DNA of 17,400 nucleotides from CAZFAP01 sp964516325 (lineage in GTDB: Bacteria; Auribacterota; JABMQX01), in assembly GCA_964516325.1 (NCBI GenBank), contig CAZFAP010000105.1:1-17400 (forward strand), written 5' to 3'. The position numbers and the translations under genes were made by a program. A model generated the notes under the pieces. That model was not told the DNA's origin. It was given only the letters and a program-made list of their open reading frames with translations, and searched no databases. This document shows, piece after piece, positions 7,425 through 14,996 of the stretch (positions within the stretch are counted from its first letter, which is position 1; every line of letters starts with the position of its first letter).

Positions 7425-8258
7425 TCACACCAACTTTCTACGCATTTCCATCTCTTTGATTTTCGAAATGTACTCGTACCAACCCATTAGCCGACAGAGG
7501 ATAAGTCCTTCTCGCCCATCGAGAAAACCACAGCGCAAAATGTAATGGTACACGAATCGCAACGTCGGTCGGCAAGGCATTATCCTTGACAACCGCCGTA
7601 GCAGCCGCTTCATCTCCAACCCTGGAGACTGCGGCCGAACGGTCAACTTCTTGTCGAGGCCGCACCCTGTTAGGATGGAGCGAGCCTCCAGAGTGGAGTA
7701 ACGATTATGTTTCTCCACCCACGTTTCAAGATCTGGGTATGCGAAATGAAGCATCGCGTTTTTCAATTTCCCCGTCTTTCCATTCAAGATGACGTGCTCA
7801 TGCACAGCCACCGTTTCGCAGCCCGCGAGTCCATGCTTAACGAGTCGCAGGTTCCAACTTGGATAGTACCCGCAATGTTTGATCCATCGCCCCATAAACA
7901 TGAAACGCCGATTGATGTAATAACCATCAACACCATCCCTTTCAACCGCGTCCTGAATCTCTGCTGCAAGCTCGGGGGTAATGACCTCGTCCGCGTCCAC
8001 AATAAGAAGCCACTCATTTCGAAACCCCAGGTTCCGCAGGGCCCAGTTCTTCTTCTCCGCGTATTCCATGCCTGCGGTCATGAGATGAAACTGAACGACC
8101 TTCGCCCCAAACGATTCGGCGACCTCGACCGTCCTATCGCTGCTCTGCGAGTCCACCACGAAAATCTCATCCGCCCAGGTCAGTGCCGGCAAACTCCGCC
8201 GCAGATTCTGCTCCTCATTTCTTACCGGCATAAGCACACTTACTGGAGACCTTGCCAT
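7425..8258 (-). CDS. GT2-family glycosyltransferase, WaaE/KdtX-like
   Basis: A 277-residue GT-A glycosyltransferase. Seen: PVSVLMPVRNEEQNL at the N-terminus (5-19), VVDSQSSDRT (34-43) for the nucleotide, and the DxD metal site in IVDADE (86-91). GYYPSWNLRLVKHG and AVHEHV follow, a pattern typical of the WaaE/KdtX subgroup, which includes core beta-glucosyltransferases. The C-terminal part (WVEKHNRYSTLEA and on) also fits that group. There is no clear membrane segment except a weak hydrophobic stretch near FVYHYILRCGF. The ATG at 8258 overlaps the end of the GT-C-like gene by 19 bases, which suggests coupled translation. The donor could be a hexose, but that is only an analogy with WaaE. Confidence 0.92.
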   Translation of the reverse strand: MARSPVSVLMPVRNEEQNLRRSLPALTWADEIFVVDSQSSDRTVEVAESFGAKVVQFHLMTAGMEYAEKKNWALRNLGFRNEWLLIVDADEVITPELAAEIQDAVERDGVDGYYINRRFMFMGRWIKHCGYYPSWNLRLVKHGLAGCETVAVHEHVILNGKTGKLKNAMLHFAYPDLETWVEKHNRYSTLEARSILTGCGLDKKLTVRPQSPGLEMKRLLRRLSRIMPCRPTLRFVYHYILRCGFLDGREGLILCRLMGWYEYISKIKEMEMRRKLV

Positions 8259-9931
8259 TGGCTCAGCGTGGCCTCCTGAAGTCTCGCGCCCCTTTTATCC
8301 TCTCTTAGAAACCTCGGCTTTAAAAGGGCACCCGGCCCTGCGGGAGCCACCGTTCTCTCCCAAGGCAGCTCGACGGTCAGCTTCTCCCGTTCTCGACGAA
8401 GGACGTACGCCTCGGGCAGGGCTGACCGCAATGTTGAGAGGTCACCGTCTCGCACCACCTCATGTGACCCCGGAAAGCGGAATTTCGAGGGATAGGCCCA
8501 TTCGACGGCGCCTTCGGGAATGCTGACGTACCACCTGGGCTCAAGAAAGTGCGAATACGCCAGTTCATTTATCGGCTCCCTGTAATACACGATTTCGGAG
8601 CCCGCTGGCACATTTCCCAGAGCGGAGGCCATCTTTCCGTACCACAATCGCGAGTTATTTCCGCTCTCGTGCATCAGACTAAGCTTGCTTCGCTGCGAGA
8701 CAGCCTGCGTGACCACGGTCAGCAGCAGAAGTATCAGGTAAAAACGTCCTGCCCACCTCGCTCTGTGGGAGCTGTGACCTTTGCTCAGAAGGCCCTGAGC
8801 TGATATACCCATCAGAAGGCCAATGAAAGGCAGCCCGACGTATGTGTAAGATTCTGCAACATGTCCCATGAATAGAACCGGGAACCACGACCCGATTACA
8901 AGCGCCAAAGTGAGCAGAACTTCTCTCAGATATCCGTTTCGAGCAAACCGAATCGTGCCGATCAGGATCGCCAAAGCACACAGGCCGGTCGCTGCGCAAA
9001 GCACAAGAAGTTCGTTTACCGTAAGTTCCTCTATGGCCGTGAACCACCACACTGTGCTGATGGGGGTCACCTGGGCCAGCCCCAATTGAAGAGCATTTTG
9101 TCCCCAGACCAATGGACCTGCCAGACGATAGCGCGCCGACGATACACGACTTTCCGTCACCATTTGCAATGTCGGCGCACCCATCACAGCGCGAACGATC
9201 AAAAAGACCGAAGCAACGCCGAGAAACGGGAGCATCCGAATCAGGACCCTCCTCAGCGCTGGCCAGGAAAGTGTTCCTTTCTGATATAGCAAGACAGCGC
9301 CTGCCATTGGAACGAAGGCCAGAGAGGTCTCCTTGCACAGCAGCCCAATCAGGAAAAACGCCCCTGCTGCAATTTGCCCCTTGACCTGCTTCGGGCCCTT
9401 GGCATGGAGAAGAAGCAGTATCGCTGCCCATACAAGCCCCGTTCCGATAGCCGCCGAGGACATGTCGTACGCATAGATGGGCGAGACTGCCGCCTGGTGG
9501 AAAGCGAAGGCCACCACTGAGAGCAGACCGGCCATCTGCCTTAGCCCAAGCGACCGGGCAAACAAGAAGACAAACACCATTCCCCAGGCGTGTGCGAGCA
9601 TGCAGTATATTCGGATTACAGTATCGGAGGTGGACCGCACAAGTGCGTAAGAAAGGTCGTCAAGTAGGCGAATACCGGGAGACCAATGTGAACCAGTCGT
9701 GGAGAGAAGAACTGACCATCGCCCGTCTCTTTGGATTGCCGAGACCTCATCCCTTGCCTGGACCAAAGCGCCCCAGTCGTCCGCATAGGGAGAGATTCCG
9801 AATGAGCCGATGAACACAATTGCCAAAACGCACAGCCAAACAAGAAGCCAGACGCGTCCGCCGACGAATGTTTTGGCCTTCCCACCGACAACGCTCTGCG
9901 CATGCGGTTCAAACGTGGATTTCTGACTCAC
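8240..9931 (-). CDS. Multi-pass membrane protein, probable GT-C glycosyltransferase (GT39/ArnT-like)
   Basis: An integral membrane protein of about 563 residues with roughly ten hydrophobic segments followed by a soluble C-terminal domain of about 130 residues. Numbered from the GTG at 9931: first membrane segment about 27-44, then the first external loop with YADDW (49-53) and GSHWSPGIRLLDD (80-92). Acidic residues in that first loop are the catalytic hallmark of GT-C enzymes, which use polyprenyl-phosphate sugars on the outer face of the inner membrane. A CKETS motif follows a later segment. The gene comes directly after a GtrB-like gene that would make such a donor. A GTG at 9979 would lengthen it by 16 residues without a ribosome site; the GTG at 9931 has AGGAG seven bases upstream. 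Function is inferred from topology and context; it could instead be a non-catalytic membrane protein. Confidence 0.75.
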   Translation of the reverse strand: MSQKSTFEPHAQSVVGGKAKTFVGGRVWLLVWLCVLAIVFIGSFGISPYADDWGALVQARDEVSAIQRDGRWSVLLSTTGSHWSPGIRLLDDLSYALVRSTSDTVIRIYCMLAHAWGMVFVFLFARSLGLRQMAGLLSVVAFAFHQAAVSPIYAYDMSSAAIGTGLVWAAILLLLHAKGPKQVKGQIAAGAFFLIGLLCKETSLAFVPMAGAVLLYQKGTLSWPALRRVLIRMLPFLGVASVFLIVRAVMGAPTLQMVTESRVSSARYRLAGPLVWGQNALQLGLAQVTPISTVWWFTAIEELTVNELLVLCAATGLCALAILIGTIRFARNGYLREVLLTLALVIGSWFPVLFMGHVAESYTYVGLPFIGLLMGISAQGLLSKGHSSHRARWAGRFYLILLLLTVVTQAVSQRSKLSLMHESGNNSRLWYGKMASALGNVPAGSEIVYYREPINELAYSHFLEPRWYVSIPEGAVEWAYPSKFRFPGSHEVVRDGDLSTLRSALPEAYVLRREREKLTVELPWERTVAPAGPGALLKPRFLREDKRGARLQEATLSQWQGLQ

Positions 9932-10922
9932 TCTCACGCTCCTGTGCAGAGACTTGGCGAGCCTCCTCAAAGCGACCACCGTTTGTTGGCATTACTGAGG
10001 AGCTCCAATCAACAACGTATGGAGGGCGCTGGCGCGACTCTTCGGCAATGCGGGCAAGGTACTCTCCCATCACCCAAAGCGCCACCAACTGGACACCGCC
10101 AAGGAAAACGACAACCCCAATCGTGCTCGCCCACCCCGGGGTGGCGCTCTTCGTAAGCAACTTCGCCGCAAGAACGTACGCTAAGTACAGTGTAGATAGG
10201 AAGGTCGCGACCAGTCCCGCTAGGCCTGTCAGACGGAGGGGAACCACTGAAAAAGAGAAAACGGCGTCAAGAGCAAGGTTGATCATCCTGCCAAAGGTAT
10301 ATTTCGACCTCCCGTGTCGCCTGTTGCCACAGTTGTAAGCCACAAAGTCTCGTTTGAAGCCGACCCAGGCAATTAACCCTCGTGTGAAACGCGAGCGCTC
10401 TTGGCACTTCTTAAGGACCTCGACGACGCTGCGATCGGCGAGAAAAAAATCCGCCGCCGCCTGCTTGATGTCCATTCCTGTAAGACGGCGAATGACGGCA
10501 TAGAACACTCGACTTGTCCAGCGCTTCAAAAGTCCCGTACCTTCTCCATCTCCTCTGACCGTCTGAACCACTGGCGCCCCCTCACGCCACCTATCAACCA
10601 GTCTCGGAATCATCTGAGGCGGGTGCTGAAAATCCGCATCCATGGCAACTACCGCCTGGCCACGCGCGGCGCCGAAGCCGCACATAAGTGCTCTTTGATG
10701 GCCAAAATTCCGGCTTAGCTTTATCAGTCCCACCCGCGAATCCACCTCATGAAGAAGACGCACCCTCTCTGCTGTGCGATCGGTGCTTCCGTCGTCTACG
10801 AAAATCAGCTCAAAGGAGGACACGCAGCCCTCGAGCACAACACACAGCTCGCGACACAACTCATCCACGTTACTTTCTTCGTTCAGGGCGGGAATGACAA
10901 CCGACAACTCAGGCGAGATCAT
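9909..10922 (-). CDS. Polyprenyl-phosphate glycosyltransferase, GtrB/DPM1-like GT2 with two membrane segments
   Basis: A 337-residue protein that probably transfers a sugar from a nucleotide donor to undecaprenyl phosphate, making a lipid-linked monosaccharide. Numbered from the ATG at 10922: SVVIPALNEES (7-17), VDDGSTDRT (42-50), RNFGHQRAL (71-79) and the metal site MDADFQHPP (94-102), all classic for the GtrB/DPM1 group. The segment RSKYTFGRMINLALDA is the usual amphipathic link to the membrane. Two hydrophobic hairpin segments follow (about 230-255 and 268-290). A longer frame up to 10973 exists, but the ATG at 10922 has a perfect AAGGAGG and lies 16 bases after the previous stop. The 3' end overlaps the GT-C-like gene by about 23 bases, fitting a donor-maker/donor-user pair. 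No GtrA flippase is present. Confidence 0.93.
   Translation of the reverse strand: MISPELSVVIPALNEESNVDELCRELCVVLEGCVSSFELIFVDDGSTDRTAERVRLLHEVDSRVGLIKLSRNFGHQRALMCGFGAARGQAVVAMDADFQHPPQMIPRLVDRWREGAPVVQTVRGDGEGTGLLKRWTSRVFYAVIRRLTGMDIKQAAADFFLADRSVVEVLKKCQERSRFTRGLIAWVGFKRDFVAYNCGNRRHGRSKYTFGRMINLALDAVFSFSVVPLRLTGLAGLVATFLSTLYLAYVLAAKLLTKSATPGWASTIGVVVFLGGVQLVALWVMGEYLARIAEESRQRPPYVVDWSSSVMPTNGGRFEEARQVSAQERESESEIHV
9939..9943 (-). promoter_or_regulatory. Ribosome binding site AGGAG for the GT-C-like gene
   Basis: AGGAG seven bases before the GTG at 9931, inside the 3' end of the GtrB-like gene. It supports this start over a GTG at 9979 that lacks a site. Confidence 0.5.
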
Positions 10923-10933
10923 AACAGAGGGGA

Positions 10934-10940
10934 CCTCCTT
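10934..10940 (-). promoter_or_regulatory. Strong ribosome binding site AAGGAGG for the GtrB-like gene
   Basis: AAGGAGG lies 11 bases before the ATG at 10922 and shares its first bases with the TAA stop of the preceding methyltransferase. It is the best Shine-Dalgarno match I see in the locus and fixes the start of the GtrB-like gene. Confidence 0.65.
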
Positions 10941-11646
10941 AGCGTTTCTCGTTCCTGCGGGCACGTACTGCAATGTTCACCATTGCCCACGGAAGCCGCC
11001 GTCCGTACAAACTGTCACACATCCGGAAGGCAGGCTCGAGGCGGCGGTTGAAAAGCGGGCAGAAATTGAATCCTCCGGTCCATTCGATGCGGAAACCCTG
11101 TGAGACGAGGGTCTCGACTAACTGACCAGGCCAGACGAAATTCTCGAGACCTTGGAAGGGCCTTAGCCTTAGGAGGGATGCCAATCTAACCGCTGGCTGC
11201 CAGAATTTGCACGGCGTGGTAATCACGAGAATGCCACCGCTTCTGACGACACGGGCCAGCTCCCGCACTGCCCGGAGTGGATTTGGGGTATGCTCAATTA
11301 CTTCCGTTGAGAGGACGATATCAAAGAAGCCATCCTCAAACTCCATATCCAAGACGTTGCCAATGACACGATGGCTTTCACACCTGCCTGCGACCTGCGC
11401 GAGCAAGTTCTCGCCGACATCCAACGACCAGACTTCTGCTCCCAGCCCCGCCGCATACTCCGAAAAATGTCCCCCGCCACTGCCCGCGTCAAGAAACCAG
11501 CTACCCGCGACCTCGCTCGGATCCAGAATCCGGTCAAATACGAGCCGCAAGCGTCGCTGCAACTCATGCTGGTTGGCAAAGTCCTCCCACGGCCTTTTTC
11601 CTACAAGCCCTTCGTAGAAGAACATCCGCGCGTAAGGGTCCATCAT
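10939..11646 (-). CDS. Class I SAM-dependent methyltransferase
   Basis: A 235-residue cytosolic methyltransferase. Numbered from the ATG at 11646: a short N-terminal region, motif I FLDAGSGGGHFSEY (51-64), the acidic residue of the second strand in WSLDVGEN (73-80), then DIVLSTEVIEHTPNP and GGILVITTP, all typical of Methyltransf_11/UbiE-type folds. The open frame runs upstream to 11898, but that part is arginine-rich and lies wholly inside the preceding glycosyltransferase in another frame, so it is not real. The true start is one of two tandem ATGs (11646 or 11643). The first overlaps the preceding stop as ATGA, a classic coupled arrangement. It probably methylates a sugar of the repeat unit or the chain end; the substrate is unknown. 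Confidence 0.88.
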   Translation of the reverse strand: MMDPYARMFFYEGLVGKRPWEDFANQHELQRRLRLVFDRILDPSEVAGSWFLDAGSGGGHFSEYAAGLGAEVWSLDVGENLLAQVAGRCESHRVIGNVLDMEFEDGFFDIVLSTEVIEHTPNPLRAVRELARVVRSGGILVITTPCKFWQPAVRLASLLRLRPFQGLENFVWPGQLVETLVSQGFRIEWTGGFNFCPLFNRRLEPAFRMCDSLYGRRLPWAMVNIAVRARRNEKR

Positions 11647-12830
11647 CCACGGCTCTTCTGTCGAACGTCCACGCAGCTCGGCGGCGGCCCTCCTCCGAGG
11701 ATCCACTCGTACACTTCTATCATCTGCTTCGCGACGTTGCTCCAACTGTATTTTTCTGTGACCAGCGTTCTTCCTCGCTCTCCCATTCGCCTGCGTTCCT
11801 CGTCCGTCAGTGACATCGCTTCGCGCAAAGCCGCAATCAAAGGTTCCGGTCCCACTGGCACCCACCACCCACATTTCCGCTCGACAAGGTCGGGCCATGG
11901 AGCACCGTGTGTTGTAATGACCGGAACCCCGGCCGCAAGCGCTTCGGCGATGGCCATTCCGAAATTCTCTGTACGGGTTGGCAGGACAAACAGGTCAGAA
12001 GCTGCGTAGGCAGCCCACCGCTCGTCGCCGTAGAGAGGCCCCGTCATTGTTGTCCGGCTCTCTATCCCAGCACCACTCACCTTTGCCCGAACTTTGGCGC
12101 CGTAGGATGCTTCCTCTGGCCCTGTGATAACCAGATGCCAATCAGGGAAGTCTGGCGCGACCGCCCCCCAAGCTTCGGCAAGATCAAGCAGACCCTTTGA
12201 AGGGTGAATCCGTGACAGGAACAGAAGAATCCTGCGACCCGAGACCTGGGGGAACTTGCCCAAGAATATCTCAGGATCCCGAAAGTCGGGGAGACTAACG
12301 CCGTTGGGAATGACGGCAACTGGGTTTGTCAGCCCTACCTTCCGGATTGCTTGGAGTTCGGCAATGGAGCACGCGTGCAAGCAAGCCGCGCTGCGAACAT
12401 TGCGCCCGTCGAACAGTGCCCAGGCAAGGCGCTTCTTCCAAGAAGACATCCTTAGCGCCTGCGGCATCAGCGTTCCTATCGGCGAGATTACTAAAGGTTT
12501 TGTCAACCGCCTCGCCCACTTCGCTGCGACCCAATCCGTATAGAGCCAGAGCCCATGCCCGTGCACAATATCTGCCTCATTCGCAAGTTCTCGAATCCCA
12601 TTCGAAATCGCGGGGCTATACCATATTGTGTGTTTCCATCCCGTGGCATATGTCCTCAAATCCACCCCGTCGTTCCTACATTGCATCGCAGCCTCTGAGA
12701 GAGGCCCATCAAGCGTGGCTAAGAACACCTGACATCCTGCCCTTCTTAATGCGGAACATTGCCCAGGCGCAGTTTGGGCTGGGCCTCCGGTGTTCTCCCA
12801 TATCCCCGCAATCACGTGCACAACCCTCAT
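11643..12830 (-). CDS. GT4-family glycosyltransferase (canonical EX7E)
   Basis: A GT-B glycosyltransferase of about 395 residues. Numbered from the ATG at 12830: MRVVHVIAGIWENTGGPAQT (1-20) is a standard GT4 acceptor-domain start with the glycine-rich loop. VIPNGVSLPDF (173-183) marks the domain junction. FLSRIHPSKGL (205-215) carries the Arg and Lys that hold the donor phosphate, and ENFGMAIAE (288-296) is the EX7E donor-site motif. All expected active-site pieces are present. Start choice is open. The ATG at 12830 is five bases after the previous stop and matches the family, while an in-frame ATG at 12869 has GGAAGG seven bases upstream (12877-12882) and would add 13 residues and a 34-base overlap. 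It precedes a methyltransferase with an ATGA overlap. The sugar is unknown. Confidence 0.93.
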   Translation of the reverse strand: MRVVHVIAGIWENTGGPAQTAPGQCSALRRAGCQVFLATLDGPLSEAAMQCRNDGVDLRTYATGWKHTIWYSPAISNGIRELANEADIVHGHGLWLYTDWVAAKWARRLTKPLVISPIGTLMPQALRMSSWKKRLAWALFDGRNVRSAACLHACSIAELQAIRKVGLTNPVAVIPNGVSLPDFRDPEIFLGKFPQVSGRRILLFLSRIHPSKGLLDLAEAWGAVAPDFPDWHLVITGPEEASYGAKVRAKVSGAGIESRTTMTGPLYGDERWAAYAASDLFVLPTRTENFGMAIAEALAAGVPVITTHGAPWPDLVERKCGWWVPVGPEPLIAALREAMSLTDEERRRMGERGRTLVTEKYSWSNVAKQMIEVYEWILGGGPPPSCVDVRQKSRG

Positions 12831-12835
12831 CACTA

Positions 12836-14074
12836 TCAACGCCGCCTCGCAGGCATCTGCACCAGACATTGAAAGGCCTTCCAAAACTGCTCTCCATAAC
12901 CTTCCAGAGAGAGGTGCTGCACGATGAACTCCCTCGCCTTGGTGCCGATGCGATAGCGCAACTCAGGGTTTTTCAATAGCGATACTATATGCACCGCCAT
13001 CGTTTCGGGAGTGTCTGAACACAGATAGTGAACTCCTTCTTGGGAACCCTCGAGCGCGTTAAATGCTTCATGGTTACCCACAACCGGCAAGCCCATTGCC
13101 ATGTACTGGAGCACCTTGTTCAGCACGCCGCGCGGATGTCCCCGTCTGAACGCAACGCCGACTTTCGATACCAATATGCTTGGGCGAACGTCTTCCATCC
13201 ATCCGAGATACTGGATAGTGCGGCGGTGAGCCTTCATGAAACGCAGCTCCGAGCTACGAGCACACCGGCCCACTACCACCATGCGTGCCGAAGGTAGCTC
13301 CCTCAATACCTCAATCATGACGCTGTTGTAGAAAGTTGATATGTCCCTGCCTGTTTCATCGCTCAGATTGCAGAACGCATGCACGTCGTAGGAAAAGGGT
13401 CGCGGTTCCGGTGAGGGCCGGTAGTATTCGCAATCCAGGCCGTTCGTAATGGTGAAGACATTCGTCGCCGCACAAAGGTCGTGAAGGAAATGGGCGTCCG
13501 AAGCCGCCACTACGTGGACGGCATCGAACAACACCAACTCCTTTTCCTCAAGAACTCGGTATCTGGTGGCCTTGAGGCGAGACAACATTCGGCCTAGTGA
13601 GTCGGGCTCGGTGTCAGCCTTGGACTCGTACGTATTTGCATAAGAGTCGTTGATCGAGAGGATAACCGGGGCAGAAAAACGAATTGCTTTTCTGAGGAAA
13701 GCAAGACATACTCCGTCAATAAAAATCAGGTCATATGGCTCCTCCGCCATGAATTGTCTAAGGGCGCGAATGTTGCGGGTATGCCAGTACCTTTCAGACG
13801 CCGGGAAACGCCGGACTTCAGCTCTGCCGAGGGCGACCAGTCGCCTCAAACCATCATAACATGGCAGGACCAACACACCGCGAATGGCAGGTAGGGCGGA
13901 GCGTGGGACTGTAACTGGATCGCCGTGACGATGAAAAAACACTAGGTCAATGATACACGGATGAACCTCCAATGACTTAAGAAGTGTGCACGTCTTAACT
14001 GTCACGCCGTTGCGAGGTGGATACGGACACTGCCACGTAATGAGCAGCAACCTCAGCACTCTTCGATTATCCAT
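12836..14074 (-). CDS. GT4-like glycosyltransferase, Stp1/exosortase-associated type
   Basis: A 412-residue GT-B glycosyltransferase. The start RLLLITWQCPYPPRNG (8-23), SINDSYANTYESK (140-152) with the following basic helix, VVAASDAHFL (188-197) and TNGLDCEYYRP (210-220) line up with the Stp1 group of sugar transferases known from exosortase/PEP-CTERM polysaccharide loci. The donor-site segment reads RGVLNKVLQYMAMGLPVV (315-332). Relatives usually show LEAMAMG, so Gln323 replaces a commonly conserved Glu, and the first Glu of a classical EX7E is also missing. The ATG at 14074 overlaps the end of the GT2 gene by eight bases. Assignment to Stp1 is from remembered motif patterns, so subgroup confidence is moderate; the GT4-like fold is firm. 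Confidence 0.87.
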   Translation of the reverse strand: MDNRRVLRLLLITWQCPYPPRNGVTVKTCTLLKSLEVHPCIIDLVFFHRHGDPVTVPRSALPAIRGVLVLPCYDGLRRLVALGRAEVRRFPASERYWHTRNIRALRQFMAEEPYDLIFIDGVCLAFLRKAIRFSAPVILSINDSYANTYESKADTEPDSLGRMLSRLKATRYRVLEEKELVLFDAVHVVAASDAHFLHDLCAATNVFTITNGLDCEYYRPSPEPRPFSYDVHAFCNLSDETGRDISTFYNSVMIEVLRELPSARMVVVGRCARSSELRFMKAHRRTIQYLGWMEDVRPSILVSKVGVAFRRGHPRGVLNKVLQYMAMGLPVVGNHEAFNALEGSQEGVHYLCSDTPETMAVHIVSLLKNPELRYRIGTKAREFIVQHLSLEGYGEQFWKAFQCLVQMPARRR

Positions 14075-14996
14075 GACTCCGGCACGCTGAGCTTCTGAGA
14101 AACCGATTGAATCGTACTCCGAGATTGACCCCCGTTATCCGCCCCGGGTACCCCCGGGTCCGCCAAAGCATGAACTGTAGCGTATCGCACCGGGGACGTA
14201 CAGGATGGCCCCAGAGTCTGCTGAGATAGCGACGGTGCTTGGTTAACAAACGAATGTTATTGCGCCAGACCCAACATTCGTACCACACCAATCCGTGTCT
14301 ATGGCAACCTCCGCCCCACCCGGCCCTCAATCGGGGCTTGAAGTGAAATAAATATGCATCCGGAACAACGGCTATGCTATGGCCCAGCGACTGCGCAGCA
14401 AGCTGAAAATCCGTCTCTTCACGAAATGCGTTACCGCCGTAGGCTGGGTCAAACTCTAGCTCTTTCAGCAAGCTCCTTCGGACAACCATACATGAGCACC
14501 AGAACGGAACGCGCACCAGGCTTCTGAGGCTGCATGGCCGTCGCAGAACAAGATGGCGTATGTCCAGTAAACTCTCTTGACCCTCAGCTACGGGTAGTAC
14601 TCGAATCAAAGACTCTTCCTCCCCCATCTTCGTAATAGAAACGGCTACCCCACAGGCGATAGAGCAGGTTCCTCCACTTACTGCTTCCACCAGTTTAGAC
14701 AGACATCCGGGGGACGGGTAGAGATCATCCTCACCGAAAAAGATGAACTCGTCTGATGATTCGCCGACGCCCGTATTCCGCGCGGCCGGCAGCCCGCGTG
14801 GAGCACTATGCCGGACAACGCGAACTCCGTTCATTTCCTCCGCTAAATGGAGGGAAGGAACGCTGCCGTCGTCAATAATGATTACCTCAGTTGGCTTTTC
14901 CCGGAGATACAAAGGGAGCACTTTGTGGAGCGCTTCGGGGCGATCACGGGTCGGTATCACAACGCTGACCGACCGCCCCATGCCACCTACGACCAT
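14067..14996 (-). CDS. GT2-family glycosyltransferase
   Basis: A 309-residue GT-A glycosyltransferase, probably cytosolic. Seen: SVSVVIPTRDRPEAL (9-23), EVIIIDDGS (37-45), GLPAARNTG (68-76), the metal-binding FFGEDDLYP (86-94) in place of a textbook DxD, and NAFREETDFQLA near the C-terminal third, the acceptor-side acidic motif of many GT2 enzymes. A tryptophan-rich stretch (GLVWYECWVWRNN) follows and may sit against the membrane. The ATG at 14996 has AGGAG six bases upstream (15003-15007), which decides against an internal ATG at 14981. It overlaps the polymerase gene by ten bases. It probably extends the repeat unit; donor and acceptor are unknown. Confidence 0.92.
   Translation of the reverse strand: MVVGGMGRSVSVVIPTRDRPEALHKVLPLYLREKPTEVIIIDDGSVPSLHLAEEMNGVRVVRHSAPRGLPAARNTGVGESSDEFIFFGEDDLYPSPGCLSKLVEAVSGGTCSIACGVAVSITKMGEEESLIRVLPVAEGQESLLDIRHLVLRRPCSLRSLVRVPFWCSCMVVRRSLLKELEFDPAYGGNAFREETDFQLAAQSLGHSIAVVPDAYLFHFKPRLRAGWGGGCHRHGLVWYECWVWRNNIRLLTKHRRYLSRLWGHPVRPRCDTLQFMLWRTRGYPGRITGVNLGVRFNRFLRSSACRSHG

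Noticed and set aside
8679..9431. 250-codon minus-strand frame inside the GT-C-like gene
   Set aside because: Same-strand shadow frame with low-hydrophobicity, Cys/Ser/Gly/Arg-rich composition; the overlapping frame codes a coherent membrane protein.
11647..11898. N-terminal 84-codon extension of the methyltransferase frame
   Set aside because: It lies wholly within the preceding GT4 gene in another frame, is arginine-rich, and the ATGA overlap at 11643-11646 gives a better start.
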